From Opitutia bacterium (lineage in GTDB: Bacteria; Verrucomicrobiota; Verrucomicrobiae; Opitutales; UBA953), in NCBI GenBank assembly GCA_947488485.1, contig CANKZO010000139.1:1-6193 (forward strand): a DNA stretch of 6,193 nt, given 5' to 3'. Shown piece after piece: positions 1 to 6,170 of this stretch (its first letter is position 1; each line of letters opens with the position of its first letter). The translations under genes were made by a program, and so were the position numbers. Below the pieces are notes generated by a model. That model searched no databases. It was not told the DNA's origin and saw only the letters and a program-made list of their open reading frames with translations.

Positions 1-1082
1 ACAACACCGGCGACAAGTGGTGCGTCTACCCGATGTACGACTACGCCCACCCGCTCGAGGACGCGTACGAAGGCATCACCCACTCGATCTGCACGCTGGA
101 GTTCGAGGTGCACCGCCCCTTCTACGACTGGCTCCTCCGCACGCTCGACACCCCCGCCAAGCCGCAGCAGATCGAATTCGCCCGCCTCAACCTGACCTAC
201 ACGGTCATGTCCAAGCGCCGCCTGCTCGAGCTCGTGCAGGAGAAGCGCGTATCCGGCTGGGACGACCCCCGCATGCCCACGATCTCCGGCATGCGCCGAC
301 GCGGCTACACGCCCGCCGCGGTCCGCAAGTTCTGCGAGACGATCGGCATCACGAAGCACAACTCCCTCTCCGACGTCGCCCTCCTCGAGCACGCCGTGCG
401 TGACGACCTCAACAAGACCTCCTCCCGCTTCATGGCGGTGCTGGATCCGGTCCGCCTCGTCATCGAGAACTACCCCGAAGGCCAGGTCGACGAGCTCGAC
501 GCCGTCAACAACCCCGAGGACCCCTCCGCCGGCACCCGCAAGGTGCCCTTCTCCAAGACGCTGCTCATCGAGCGTGCCGACTTCATGGAGATCCCGGAGA
601 AGAAGTATTTCCGCCTCACGCCCGGCCAGGAGGTCCGCCTCCGCTGGGGCTACTTCGTGACCTGCACCGGCTGCAAGAAGGACGCCGCCGGCAACGTCAT
701 CGAAGTCACCTGCACCTACGATCCCACCACCCGCGGCGGCGACGCCCCGGACGGCCGTAAGGTCAAGGGCACCATCCATTGGGTCTCCGAGAAGCATGCC
801 GGCGACGTCGAGGTCCGCGTCTACGACCGCCTCTTCGCGCACGAGGACCTGAACGACATTCCCGAAGGCACCGACTGGCGCACCCTGCTCAATCCCGGCT
901 CGCTCAAGACCATCCGTGGCTTCGTCGAGCCCGCCCTCCTCGCCCTCGCGCCGAGCACCCGCGTGCAGTTCGAACGCACCGGCTACTTCTGCGCCGACGC
1001 CAAGGATTCTCAGCCCGGCAAGCCCGTCTTCAACCGCACCGTCGGCCTGAAGGACTCCTGGGCCAAGGCCGTCGCGAAGTAA
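1..1082 (+). CDS. glnS: Glutaminyl-tRNA synthetase (GlnRS), C-terminal part, 5' end outside window
   Basis: Charges tRNA-Gln with glutamine in the cytoplasm (class I aminoacyl-tRNA synthetase). The frame is open from the first base; the first complete codon is at position 3 and 359 residues are visible, against about 550 for bacterial GlnRS, so roughly the first third is missing. The visible part begins in the late catalytic domain: [20 protein letters not shown], then [14 protein letters not shown], which are strong GlnRS signatures. The class I 'KMSKS' loop is present in its GlnRS form VMSKR (about residues 68-72 of the visible part), followed by [18 protein letters not shown]. From about residue 145 the sequence matches the beta-barrel anticodon-binding domain (PF03950 type), ending in a TAA. 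No internal stop or frameshift is seen. GluRS is excluded by the VMSKR loop and the barrel-type C-terminus. Downstream is a long inverted repeat starting 7 nt after the stop. Confidence 0.96.
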   Translation, partial: NTGDKWCVYPMYDYAHPLEDAYEGITHSICTLEFEVHRPFYDWLLRTLDTPAKPQQIEFARLNLTYTVMSKRRLLELVQEKRVSGWDDPRMPTISGMRRRGYTPAAVRKFCETIGITKHNSLSDVALLEHAVRDDLNKTSSRFMAVLDPVRLVIENYPEGQVDELDAVNNPEDPSAGTRKVPFSKTLLIERADFMEIPEKKYFRLTPGQEVRLRWGYFVTCTGCKKDAAGNVIEVTCTYDPTTRGGDAPDGRKVKGTIHWVSEKHAGDVEVRVYDRLFAHEDLNDIPEGTDWRTLLNPGSLKTIRGFVEPALLALAPSTRVQFERTGYFCADAKDSQPGKPVFNRTVGLKDSWAKAVAK

Positions 1083-1088
1083 GCGTCG

Positions 1089-1226
1089 TTAGAGGTCCGG
1101 AGGCCCAGAGGCTCGGTTGACCAGAAAAGGCCTGAACGCCTGCGGTCATGCCATGCCTATGAGTCTCCCAGCCCCTTGGCCTTAAGTTGTCTGTGCCTCC
1201 GAGCCTCTGGGCCTCAGGGCCTCTAA
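1089..1226. repeat. Long inverted repeat made of 8-nt GCCTC-type units
   Basis: The left arm 1089-1116 and right arm 1199-1226 are reverse complements at 26 of 28 positions. One difference (T1096/G1219) would still pair as U-G in RNA; the other is G1099/A1216. Each arm is itself a degenerate 8-nt tandem repeat. On the right, GCCTCCGA, GCCTCTGG, GCCTCAGG and GCCTCTAA follow one another at 1195-1226. The 82-nt central part has further pairing: AAGGCC at 1127-1132 with GGCCTT at 1178-1183, and TGACC at 1118-1122 with GGTCA at 1144-1148. The element starts 7 nt after the glnS stop, so glnS mRNA would end in a long hairpin. It could act as a 3' stabiliser, a processing site or a dispersed repeat. 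There is no T-run directly after the right arm, so it is not a classical intrinsic terminator. Its function is not known. Confidence 0.8.
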
Positions 1227-1245
1227 TTATGCACTTTCTTCTCCC

Positions 1246-1273
1246 TTGACCCACCCCCCGCCCTCCCTTTGAT
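1246..1273 (+). promoter_or_regulatory. Candidate sigma-70-type promoter for tRNA-Ser
   Basis: TTGACC at 1246-1251 matches the -35 consensus at five of six positions. TTTGAT at 1268-1273 matches the -10 consensus at four of six, with a 16-nt spacer. Transcription would start near 1280, leaving a short leader of about 15 nt before the mature tRNA 5' end at 1296, which fits a stand-alone tRNA gene. The spacer is a C-rich tract, which is unusual. This is a pattern match only. Confidence 0.4.
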
Positions 1274-1295
1274 GCACCTTCTAGCTGGTAACAAA

Positions 1296-1383
<88 letters not shown>

Positions 1384-1440
1384 GCTGGAATTGAGGCAAA
1401 TAACCTAGAGTTTCTAAGGTTAGAGGCCGCCGTTTACGCC

Positions 1441-1464
1441 GACTCTGACAAAGACTCTAACAAC
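1441..1464. repeat. 12-nt tandem duplication
   Basis: GACTCTGACAAA (1441-1452) is followed directly by GACTCTAACAAC (1453-1464), with 10 of 12 positions identical. It lies in the non-coding stretch between tRNA-Ser and the REP-like pair. No function is evident; it may be slippage or part of a larger repeat whose core is the hairpin pair starting 10 nt further on. Confidence 0.5.
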
Positions 1465-1473
1465 CTGCATCCA

Positions 1474-1531
1474 GGTAGGGTCAGCACTGCGTGCTGACCT
1501 AGCTAGGTCGCCACGCAGTGGCGACCCTACC
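1474..1531. repeat. REP-like hairpin pair in inverted orientation (BIME-type element)
   Basis: The 58-nt element is symmetric about the palindrome TAGCTA at 1500-1505. Unit 1 is GGTAG (1474-1478) followed by the perfect hairpin GGTCAGCAC-TGC-GTGCTGACC (1479-1499). Unit 2, on the opposite strand, is the hairpin GGTCGCCAC-GCA-GTGGCGACC (1506-1526) followed by CTACC (1527-1531). Read in the same direction, the units differ at only four positions, and these form two compensatory base-pair changes (A-T to G-C, G-C to C-G), so hairpin pairing is preserved in both. A GTAG tetranucleotide 5' of a hairpin is the known hallmark of REP sequences mobilised by RAYT (TnpA-REP) transposases, and inverted REP pairs are BIMEs. 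No RAYT gene is in the window. The element lies 13 nt beyond the last stop of the minus-strand operon and downstream of tRNA-Ser, so it is at the 3' side of both transcription units. Confidence 0.85.
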
Positions 1532-1544
1532 CAATCCCGCGCCG

Positions 1545-1799
1545 TCAGACCGCGACGAGGATGAAGGTCAGGATAAGCTTGGTCCGGAGGCTGAGCTTGG
1601 ACACGAAGACGGCGCCGATCAGGCCGACGGAGATATAGCCGAATCCATTGCTCGCCAACTTAGCCAGCCAGCCGTCCTGATCTTTGACGGCCGCATAAAG
1701 CCAGAAGCGGATCGGCAACGCACAGAGGACGACGATGAAGTAACCGGCGACCTCCCGGCGGAGGTTACGCTTATAGTCCGAGGAATGACTATTGCGCAT
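1545..1799 (-). CDS. Small three-helix membrane protein, function unknown
   Basis: Encodes 84 residues. I do not recognise a family. The start (ATG at 1799-1797) is chosen because it overlaps the stop of the upstream SGNH hydrolase by only 11 nt, a typical sign of translational coupling; a longer in-frame start at 1886 would overlap that gene by about 98 nt and adds a Pro/Ser-rich stretch that looks like out-of-frame translation. A basic, polar N-terminus (DYKRNLRREV) precedes three likely membrane segments at about residues 18-37 (GYFIVVLCALPIRFWLYAAV), 53-68 (FGYISVGLIGAVFVSK) and 74-84 (KLILTFILVAV), the last at the very C-terminus. Positive charges before the first and third helices suggest an inner-membrane protein. 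It is the last gene of the sulfatase operon; the REP-like pair begins 13 nt after its stop. No good ribosome site is visible, which fits coupling. Whether it is translated is inferred from frame and hydrophobic pattern only. Confidence 0.65.
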   Translation of the reverse strand: MRNSHSSDYKRNLRREVAGYFIVVLCALPIRFWLYAAVKDQDGWLAKLASNGFGYISVGLIGAVFVSKLSLRTKLILTFILVAV

Positions 1800-2496
1800 G
1801 TTCGTAAGTCTTTTCGGCGGGCACGATGACGGGGGCGATGACGGACTTCCATACGGCGTAACCGGCGGGAAGCATGTGGATGTCACCGGGGATGAAGCAT
1901 TCGGCCTTGGGCTGGCCGTCGGCGCCGATGAGCGGCTCGGTGATGTCGATGAACTTCATCCACGGCCGCGTGGCGCACTCCTTGGCGAGCAGTTCGTTCG
2001 TCTTACGGAGTTCGGCGATCTTGAGGAAGCGCTTGCCGGGGCTGGGCACGACGCCGAGCACGTAAAGACGCGTCTGCGGCAAGGCGGCATGCAGCTTACC
2101 GGAGAGCTTCCGGAAATTCTCCAGGACAGTCTCCGGCTTGGCGCCGGCATTGATGTCGTTGCTGCCTTCGTAAAGGATCACCGCGCGCGGCTTGAACGGG
2201 ATCGCAAGGTGATCGACGAACAAGTCCGCGGCCTGATTCATGCGACTGCCCCCGATGCCGAAGTTATGGACGGTCAGCGGCGCGAGGTCCTGCTTCACGC
2301 TCTTCCAGAACTGCATGTGCGAGCTGCCGATACAGATGATGCCTCCGGGCGCCGGCGGAGTCTTCTCGGCGCTAGCCAGGACCTTCTGATACAAGGCCAT
2401 GACCTTCGCGGACGAGGACTTGTCCGTCAGGACCTCGTCGGCCGCAAAGACGGCGGATGTCGCCAGGAAAAGCGCGCAAAGCAGACGCAGGGGCAT
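1789..2496 (-). CDS. Secreted SGNH/GDSL-family hydrolase (esterase or acetylesterase)
   Basis: Encodes 235 residues, the usual size for single-domain SGNH hydrolases, which cleave ester bonds such as acetyl groups on sugars. The signal peptide MPLRLLCALFLATSAVFA probably ends after residue 18, so the enzyme acts outside the cytoplasm. Block I is IICIGSSHMQFW with candidate nucleophile Ser58 (GSS, as in the acetylhydrolase-like branch). Block II is NFGIGGSRM with Gly80/Gly83 at the oxyanion hole. Block III is ILYEGSNDI with Asn113. Block V is GDIHMLPAGYAVW with His207. The usual Asp-x-x-His spacing is altered: Gly204-Asp205-Ile-His207 puts the acid two, not three, residues before the histidine. 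The gene starts 5 nt after the sulfatase stop and overlaps the next gene by 11 nt, so the three are probably one transcript. The nearest GAGG (2513-2510) sits 13 nt before the ATG, which is long for a ribosome site. Family is secure; substrate is not. Confidence 0.9.
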   Translation of the reverse strand: MPLRLLCALFLATSAVFAADEVLTDKSSSAKVMALYQKVLASAEKTPPAPGGIICIGSSHMQFWKSVKQDLAPLTVHNFGIGGSRMNQAADLFVDHLAIPFKPRAVILYEGSNDINAGAKPETVLENFRKLSGKLHAALPQTRLYVLGVVPSPGKRFLKIAELRKTNELLAKECATRPWMKFIDITEPLIGADGQPKAECFIPGDIHMLPAGYAVWKSVIAPVIVPAEKTYEHAQ

Positions 2497-2501
2497 ACGG
2501 C

Positions 2502-3899
2502 TTATTTAGCCTCTTTCGGCTTCTTTGTCTTCTTCTTTTTCTCTTCCTTATTACCGCTCCGGCCGGTTCCGTCGCCGACCTCATCCTTATAGCCAGCCCC
2601 TGGGTTCAGGCCCGCCAAAGCAGCTGCCAGGCGGGTGCGGGCGGCCACGGCAGCCTCGTCCTTGGTGTCCGCCGCGACGGCGACCTCCTTGAACGGGGCG
2701 TCCTTCATGTCGTAAAGGGTGCCGGACTGGTCGAGCTTCCAGCCCGCCTCGCGGACATAGTAGTTATTGCTGAGCTGGCAGTAGGCCCAGGTGCGCGGAG
2801 ACTTCGTGTCGCCCTTGAATTGGGAGACAAGGCTACGACCATCGATCACGCGTCCGGTCGGCAGCGGCGCACCGGCGAGTTCGGCGAAGGTGGGCAGAAG
2901 GTCGCTGGCGTCGGCGACATTAGCGTTCACCTTACCGGAAGGCATCACGCCGGGCCAGGCGGCGAAGAACGGGACGAGGCCGCCGCCTTCCTTCATGGAA
3001 CCCTTCTCTCCTTCGATCCGTCGTCCGCCGATGGTGGCGTCAACCGCGGCCGACTTAGTGCTGCCATTGTCGCCCATGAAGACGATCAGGGTGTTCTCGC
3101 GCAGTTTGAGGCGATCGAGTTCGGCGACGAGCTTGCCGACGAGCTTATCCATATAGGTGATGTTATCAGCGAGCAGACGCTGGGCGCGTTGGGTGTTCGA
3201 CTCTCCCTTCGGAGCGGGGGAGCTGTCCGGGGTCGGCAGGATTTCGCCGTGCACATGGGACAGCGAGTAATACAGGAAGAACGGGCCGGCCTTATGCGCC
3301 TCGAGCCAAGCGGTCGCGTCCTTGTGCAGCAGGTCAGGGATATACTCCTCGTCCTTCACCTTGATGGTCTTGCCATCGAGCACGTAGGTATCGGGGTCGC
3401 CGCGGACTTCGCCGCCTTCGGACATCGGCTTGGCGACCGTGCTATTCCAGTACATGCCGCTACCTTTGTAATAGAGTTCATGGTCGAAACCCCAGTCCGA
3501 CGGGTCACCGGACGGCGTCAACTGACCCCACTTGCCGATCAGCGCGCTAGCATACCCAGCCTGCTTCAGGACGGTCGGAATCATGACCTCGGCCTTTTCA
3601 CCCGTGCGGATGATGGTCTTACACGCGTCCTGCGTGACCGCGCCGGAGCGGAAGCCATAGCGTCCGGTCAGGATGAGGGCACGCGACGGGCCGCAGAGCG
3701 GGACGGTGTAGAAACGGGTGAACCGCACGCCGCTGTTCGCGAGGGCGTCGATGTTCGGGGTCTTGTAACGGTCGGACCCGTTGCAACCCAGCTCGGCGAA
3801 ACCGAGGTCGTCGGCCAGGATGTAGACGATATTCGGCTTCGGGGCCGCGGAGGCGCCCAAGCAGACTAAGGTCAGGAGCAGTGAAAGGAAGACGCGCAT
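2502..3899 (-). CDS. Secreted type I (formylglycine-dependent) sulfatase, arylsulfatase A-like
   Basis: Encodes 465 residues from ATG 3899; the frame stays open far upstream, but that extension runs antisense through the DUF6807 gene and has no sulfatase character. MRVFLSLLLTLVCLGASA is a clear signal peptide, cleaved near residue 18, so the enzyme is periplasmic or outer-surface. Sulfatases of this family hydrolyse sulfate esters on glycans or small molecules. Landmarks: PNIVYILADDLGF with metal ligands Asp30/Asp31; the maturation motif CGPSRALILTG with Cys69 (to be oxidised to formylglycine) and Arg73; GKWG with Lys123; SHVHG with His215/His217; FMGDNGS with metal ligands Asp277/Asn278; and SMKEGG with Lys303. 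All expected active-site positions are filled. A lysine-rich tail (residues 451-465) ends the protein. It is the first gene of a three-gene operon with an SGNH hydrolase and a small membrane protein. No formylglycine-generating enzyme or anSME is in the window. Substrate cannot be told from this sequence. Confidence 0.95.
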   Translation of the reverse strand: MRVFLSLLLTLVCLGASAAPKPNIVYILADDLGFAELGCNGSDRYKTPNIDALANSGVRFTRFYTVPLCGPSRALILTGRYGFRSGAVTQDACKTIIRTGEKAEVMIPTVLKQAGYASALIGKWGQLTPSGDPSDWGFDHELYYKGSGMYWNSTVAKPMSEGGEVRGDPDTYVLDGKTIKVKDEEYIPDLLHKDATAWLEAHKAGPFFLYYSLSHVHGEILPTPDSSPAPKGESNTQRAQRLLADNITYMDKLVGKLVAELDRLKLRENTLIVFMGDNGSTKSAAVDATIGGRRIEGEKGSMKEGGGLVPFFAAWPGVMPSGKVNANVADASDLLPTFAELAGAPLPTGRVIDGRSLVSQFKGDTKSPRTWAYCQLSNNYYVREAGWKLDQSGTLYDMKDAPFKEVAVAADTKDEAAVAARTRLAAALAGLNPGAGYKDEVGDGTGRSGNKEEKKKKTKKPKEAK

Positions 3900-3986
3900 G
3901 AGGTTACTGATGAAACCCCGGGGACGCCAAAAGTTTGCCCATAAAACGATGTTTCCATGCCTACGCCTGCCCCTCATGGTCAGCCC
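3900..3986. promoter_or_regulatory. Divergent intergenic region expected to hold both promoters
   Basis: The sulfatase operon (leftward) and the DUF6807 gene (rightward) start 87 bp apart, so each promoter must lie here or inside the other gene. The middle is less GC-rich than its surroundings (AAAAGTTTG and ATAAAACGATG at about 3930-3951) and there is a CCCCGGGG palindrome at 3916-3923. TAAAAC at 3942-3947 is a weak -10 candidate for the rightward gene, but I find no -35 hexamer at the right distance on either strand. The shared region would allow joint control of the two units; no operator is recognised. Confidence 0.35.
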
Positions 3987-4934
3987 ATGCGCCCCGCCCT
4001 CCTCGCCCTGTTCGCCTGCGCCACCCTTTCGGCCGCCGATATCAAGGTCACCCCGAATGAAGCCGTCGACGTCGCCCAGGACGGCAAGGTCGTCGCCCGC
4101 TTCATGATGTCCCACGACGTCAGCACCCCGGCCAAGCGCCTGGACAACTATAAGCCCTACCTCCACGTCTTCGATCCCAGCGGCGCCCTCCGCCTGACCA
4201 AGGGCCCGGGCTTCAACTTCACCCACCACCGCGGCATCATGCTCGGCTTCGCGAAGATCACGGTCGACGGCAAGACCTTCGACCGCTGGCACATGACCAA
4301 GGGCGACCAGGTCGTGACCGCCGTCCGGCCGACGGCCGACGGTTTCATCGCCGCCATCGACTGGCAGGGCGCCACGGCTCAGGACAAGCCGATCCTCACC
4401 GAGGAACGCTCCTTCACGTTCACGAAGCCCGCCGGGCCCTTCTACGTCGGCATCGAGATGAAGAGCACGCTCAAGCCCGACCACGGCGAAGCCAAGATCG
4501 ACGGCGACCCCGAGCACGCTGGCGCGCAGTTCCGTCCGTCTGAGAAGATCGACGGCACGAAGACTACCTACGTCTACCCGGGCAAGGACGTCCTGATCCA
4601 TAAGGTGCGCGACCTGACTTGGGTCGCCGAGGTCTTCACGGTCGAAGGTAAGACCTTCACGGCCCTACTCCTGAACCACCCTTCCAATCCGAAGGACACG
4701 GCCTTCTCGGCTTACCGCGACTACGGCCGCTTCGGCGCCTTCCCGAAGGGCGTCGCCACGCCGGAGTCTCCGTTCAAGCTGCGCTACCAGTGGCTCATCG
4801 CCGAAGGCGACGTACGCGACGCCGCGGCCTTCCAGCAGGCCTACAACGCCTTCGCGGGCGTGAACGAGCCCACGCCGGCCGTGACGGTCATGCTCGCCGA
4901 GCAGCCGAAGCCGAAGGCTCCGGCCAAGAAGTAA
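3987..4934 (+). CDS. Secreted DUF6807 ('PmoA-like', PF14100) family protein
   Basis: Encodes 315 residues from ATG 3987; an in-frame ATG at 3957 would add ten residues. The shorter start is preferred because it gives a signal peptide like those of the neighbours (MRPALLALFACATLSA, then ADIK). With the longer start the LFAC stretch could be a poor lipobox, so a lipoprotein is possible but less likely. Family motifs, in order: KPYLHVF (56-62); FTHHRGIMLG with His80-His81-Arg82-Gly83; DPEHAGAQFRP (174-184); LLNHPSNP (228-235); and SAYRDYGRFGAFP (241-253). These conserved His, Asn and Arg blocks define DUF6807, a family often labelled 'methane oxygenase PmoA'; it is unrelated to the membrane subunit of methane monooxygenase and that name should not be taken as function. 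The C-terminus is a Lys/Pro/Ala-rich tail. The gene is divergent from the sulfatase and convergent with the pyruvyltransferase. No Shine-Dalgarno is seen before either start. Activity is unknown; placement suggests extracytoplasmic sugar or glycan metabolism. Confidence 0.85.
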   Translation: MRPALLALFACATLSAADIKVTPNEAVDVAQDGKVVARFMMSHDVSTPAKRLDNYKPYLHVFDPSGALRLTKGPGFNFTHHRGIMLGFAKITVDGKTFDRWHMTKGDQVVTAVRPTADGFIAAIDWQGATAQDKPILTEERSFTFTKPAGPFYVGIEMKSTLKPDHGEAKIDGDPEHAGAQFRPSEKIDGTKTTYVYPGKDVLIHKVRDLTWVAEVFTVEGKTFTALLLNHPSNPKDTAFSAYRDYGRFGAFPKGVATPESPFKLRYQWLIAEGDVRDAAAFQQAYNAFAGVNEPTPAVTVMLAEQPKPKAPAKK

Positions 4935-4940
4935 GCCGGC

Positions 4941-6170
4941 TCAGGCGCCGACACCCTTCCGGACGCGACCGATCGCGGCGGACTGGCGTTCGCGCAGGAT
5001 GGCCTGGGCCTTGAGCACCTTGGCCTTCGCGGCGGTGGGGTCCTTGGCCATGGCCAGCACGGCCGGGACGATGCCCGCGAGCTGCGGTTCGTCGTCGAGA
5101 TCGAAGAGCCACTCGTTCAGGCCGATGTCCTTCCACATGTTGCCCTTGGAGGTCTGTTCGGCCCAGCGGCACACGATGGCCGGGATGCCGTTACCAATGC
5201 ACATGATAGGCGAGTGCATCTCGTTGCCGAAGAGGCCCGCGCTGCGGACGTAGACGCTGAGCGCTTCGTCGGTGAGCCAGTAATCCTGACGCCAGACCAC
5301 GCGGTCCTTCACGTCATCGGGGAGTTTGTCGAAAAGGATCTCCTTACCCAAAGCCATCTGGGTCCGGTCCTCAGGGCAGATGAGCACCTTGAGGTCAGTC
5401 TGCTTCACGATCGCGACGATGGCGGCGCGCAGTTGGGCATGGTCGTGCTCCTTCATCTCGTCATTCCGCTTCTGCTTCGCCGGATCGAAAGCACGCTCCT
5501 TGTGGATCGTCCAATAGGGCGTGCTGCGATAGCGCGGGATGCAGCAGAGAAACTTGCCGCGCTCGAGGCCCCAGCCGTGCAGGAAGGCTTCGGCGGTCTC
5601 CTCGTTGCGCAGGTCGGTGGCGAACGCGCCGTCCGGACCGAATTCCATCACCGGGCACTTCACGCCGCCGGCCTTGGCGGTCTCGAGTGAGACGGAATCA
5701 CGGAAATAGACGAACTGGGCGCCGCTGAGGATCTCGGCGGTCTCCGGGGTCGGCTTGCCCTGGGTGATGCCGAGCACGCCGTAGGGCTTCGGGCCCTGCT
5801 TGCGCCACATCGCGACCTGCTTCTCGCCGACGAGTGAAGGGCCGGAGCCGTGCAGCAGGAAATCGTTCTCGGCGTAGAGCTTGGCCACGTCGGGCTTGGG
5901 TCCGACGAACTTCAACTTCGGGAAGCGGGCCGCGAGCATCTCCTTCACGCCATTGTCGACGTTCGAAGGCCAGAGGGTGACCTCGGCCTCGGGGAAATAT
6001 TTCTCCAGCAGGACGAGCATGCCCGGGGTGTGGGCGATGTCCCCGATGTTCACCGTCTGCCAGGACGAGCGCAGCACCACGCGCGGGGCGCGCTTACCTT
6101 CGGCGGCGCCGAGCGAAGCGGCGATGGCCGCCACGAAAGCGGATTCCAGGAAACGACGGCGGGAGAGCAT
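4941..6170 (-). CDS. Tat-exported polysaccharide pyruvyl transferase family protein
   Basis: Encodes 409 residues. The N-terminus SRRRFLESAFVAAIAASLGA is a typical twin-arginine signal (RRRFLE, then a moderate hydrophobic stretch and an Ala-rich cleavage region near residue 23), so export in folded form is predicted. The rest matches the polysaccharide pyruvyl transferase family (PF04230), a GT-B-like fold: SWQTVNIGDIAHTPG with Asn41/Gly43-Asp44; LLHGSGPS (105-112); VYFRDSVS (154-161); FGPDGAFATD (177-186); and the C-terminal signature GNEMHSPIMCIGNGIPAIV (315-333) with His319. Family members add pyruvate ketals to surface sugars from phosphoenolpyruvate, normally in the cytoplasm, so a Tat signal is out of keeping with that role and makes a different reaction possible. 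No catalytic gap is evident. The start is supported by the signal directly at the N-terminus; the 23 bp visible upstream (TGATAACA before ATG) have no ribosome site. It stops 6 bp from the convergent DUF6807 gene. Confidence 0.85.
   Translation of the reverse strand: MLSRRRFLESAFVAAIAASLGAAEGKRAPRVVLRSSWQTVNIGDIAHTPGMLVLLEKYFPEAEVTLWPSNVDNGVKEMLAARFPKLKFVGPKPDVAKLYAENDFLLHGSGPSLVGEKQVAMWRKQGPKPYGVLGITQGKPTPETAEILSGAQFVYFRDSVSLETAKAGGVKCPVMEFGPDGAFATDLRNEETAEAFLHGWGLERGKFLCCIPRYRSTPYWTIHKERAFDPAKQKRNDEMKEHDHAQLRAAIVAIVKQTDLKVLICPEDRTQMALGKEILFDKLPDDVKDRVVWRQDYWLTDEALSVYVRSAGLFGNEMHSPIMCIGNGIPAIVCRWAEQTSKGNMWKDIGLNEWLFDLDDEPQLAGIVPAVLAMAKDPTAAKAKVLKAQAILRERQSAAIGRVRKGVGA

Noticed and set aside
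1030..1254. 74-aa minus-strand open frame over the glnS end and the inverted repeat
   Set aside because: It is made largely of translated repeat arms and antisense glnS; it has no family features and no ribosome site.
1402..1421. Stem AACCTAGA/TCTAAGGTT as a terminator for tRNA-Ser
   Set aside because: The stem is AT-rich with a one-base bulge and is followed by AGAGGCCGCC, not a T-run, so it does not look like an intrinsic terminator.
1518..1829. 103-aa plus-strand open frame
   Set aside because: Antisense to the small membrane protein and starting inside the REP-like hairpin; its acidic, low-complexity content shows no domain.
1792..2592. 266-aa plus-strand open frame
   Set aside because: Antisense to the SGNH hydrolase, which has all its sequence blocks and a signal peptide; the shadow ends in a run of Phe from the sulfatase's lysine tail read backwards.
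2457..3869. 470-aa open frame on the plus strand
   Set aside because: It lies antisense to the sulfatase, whose family motifs are complete. The translation is of low complexity (Gly/Arg/Val/Glu-rich) with no recognisable domain and is a by-product of GC-rich codon use.
3900..4601. 234-residue N-terminal extension of the sulfatase frame
   Set aside because: It runs antisense through the DUF6807 gene, and the sulfatase has a clean signal peptide at 3899. A signal peptide in the middle of a protein would make no sense.
3987..4934. Methane monooxygenase subunit PmoA
   Set aside because: The match is to the soluble, secreted DUF6807 family that was once given that name. There are no multiple membrane helices and no pmoB/pmoC genes.
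5214..5690. 158-aa plus-strand open frame inside the pyruvyltransferase-family gene
   Set aside because: Antisense shadow of a gene with clear family motifs in the other strand; no independent evidence.
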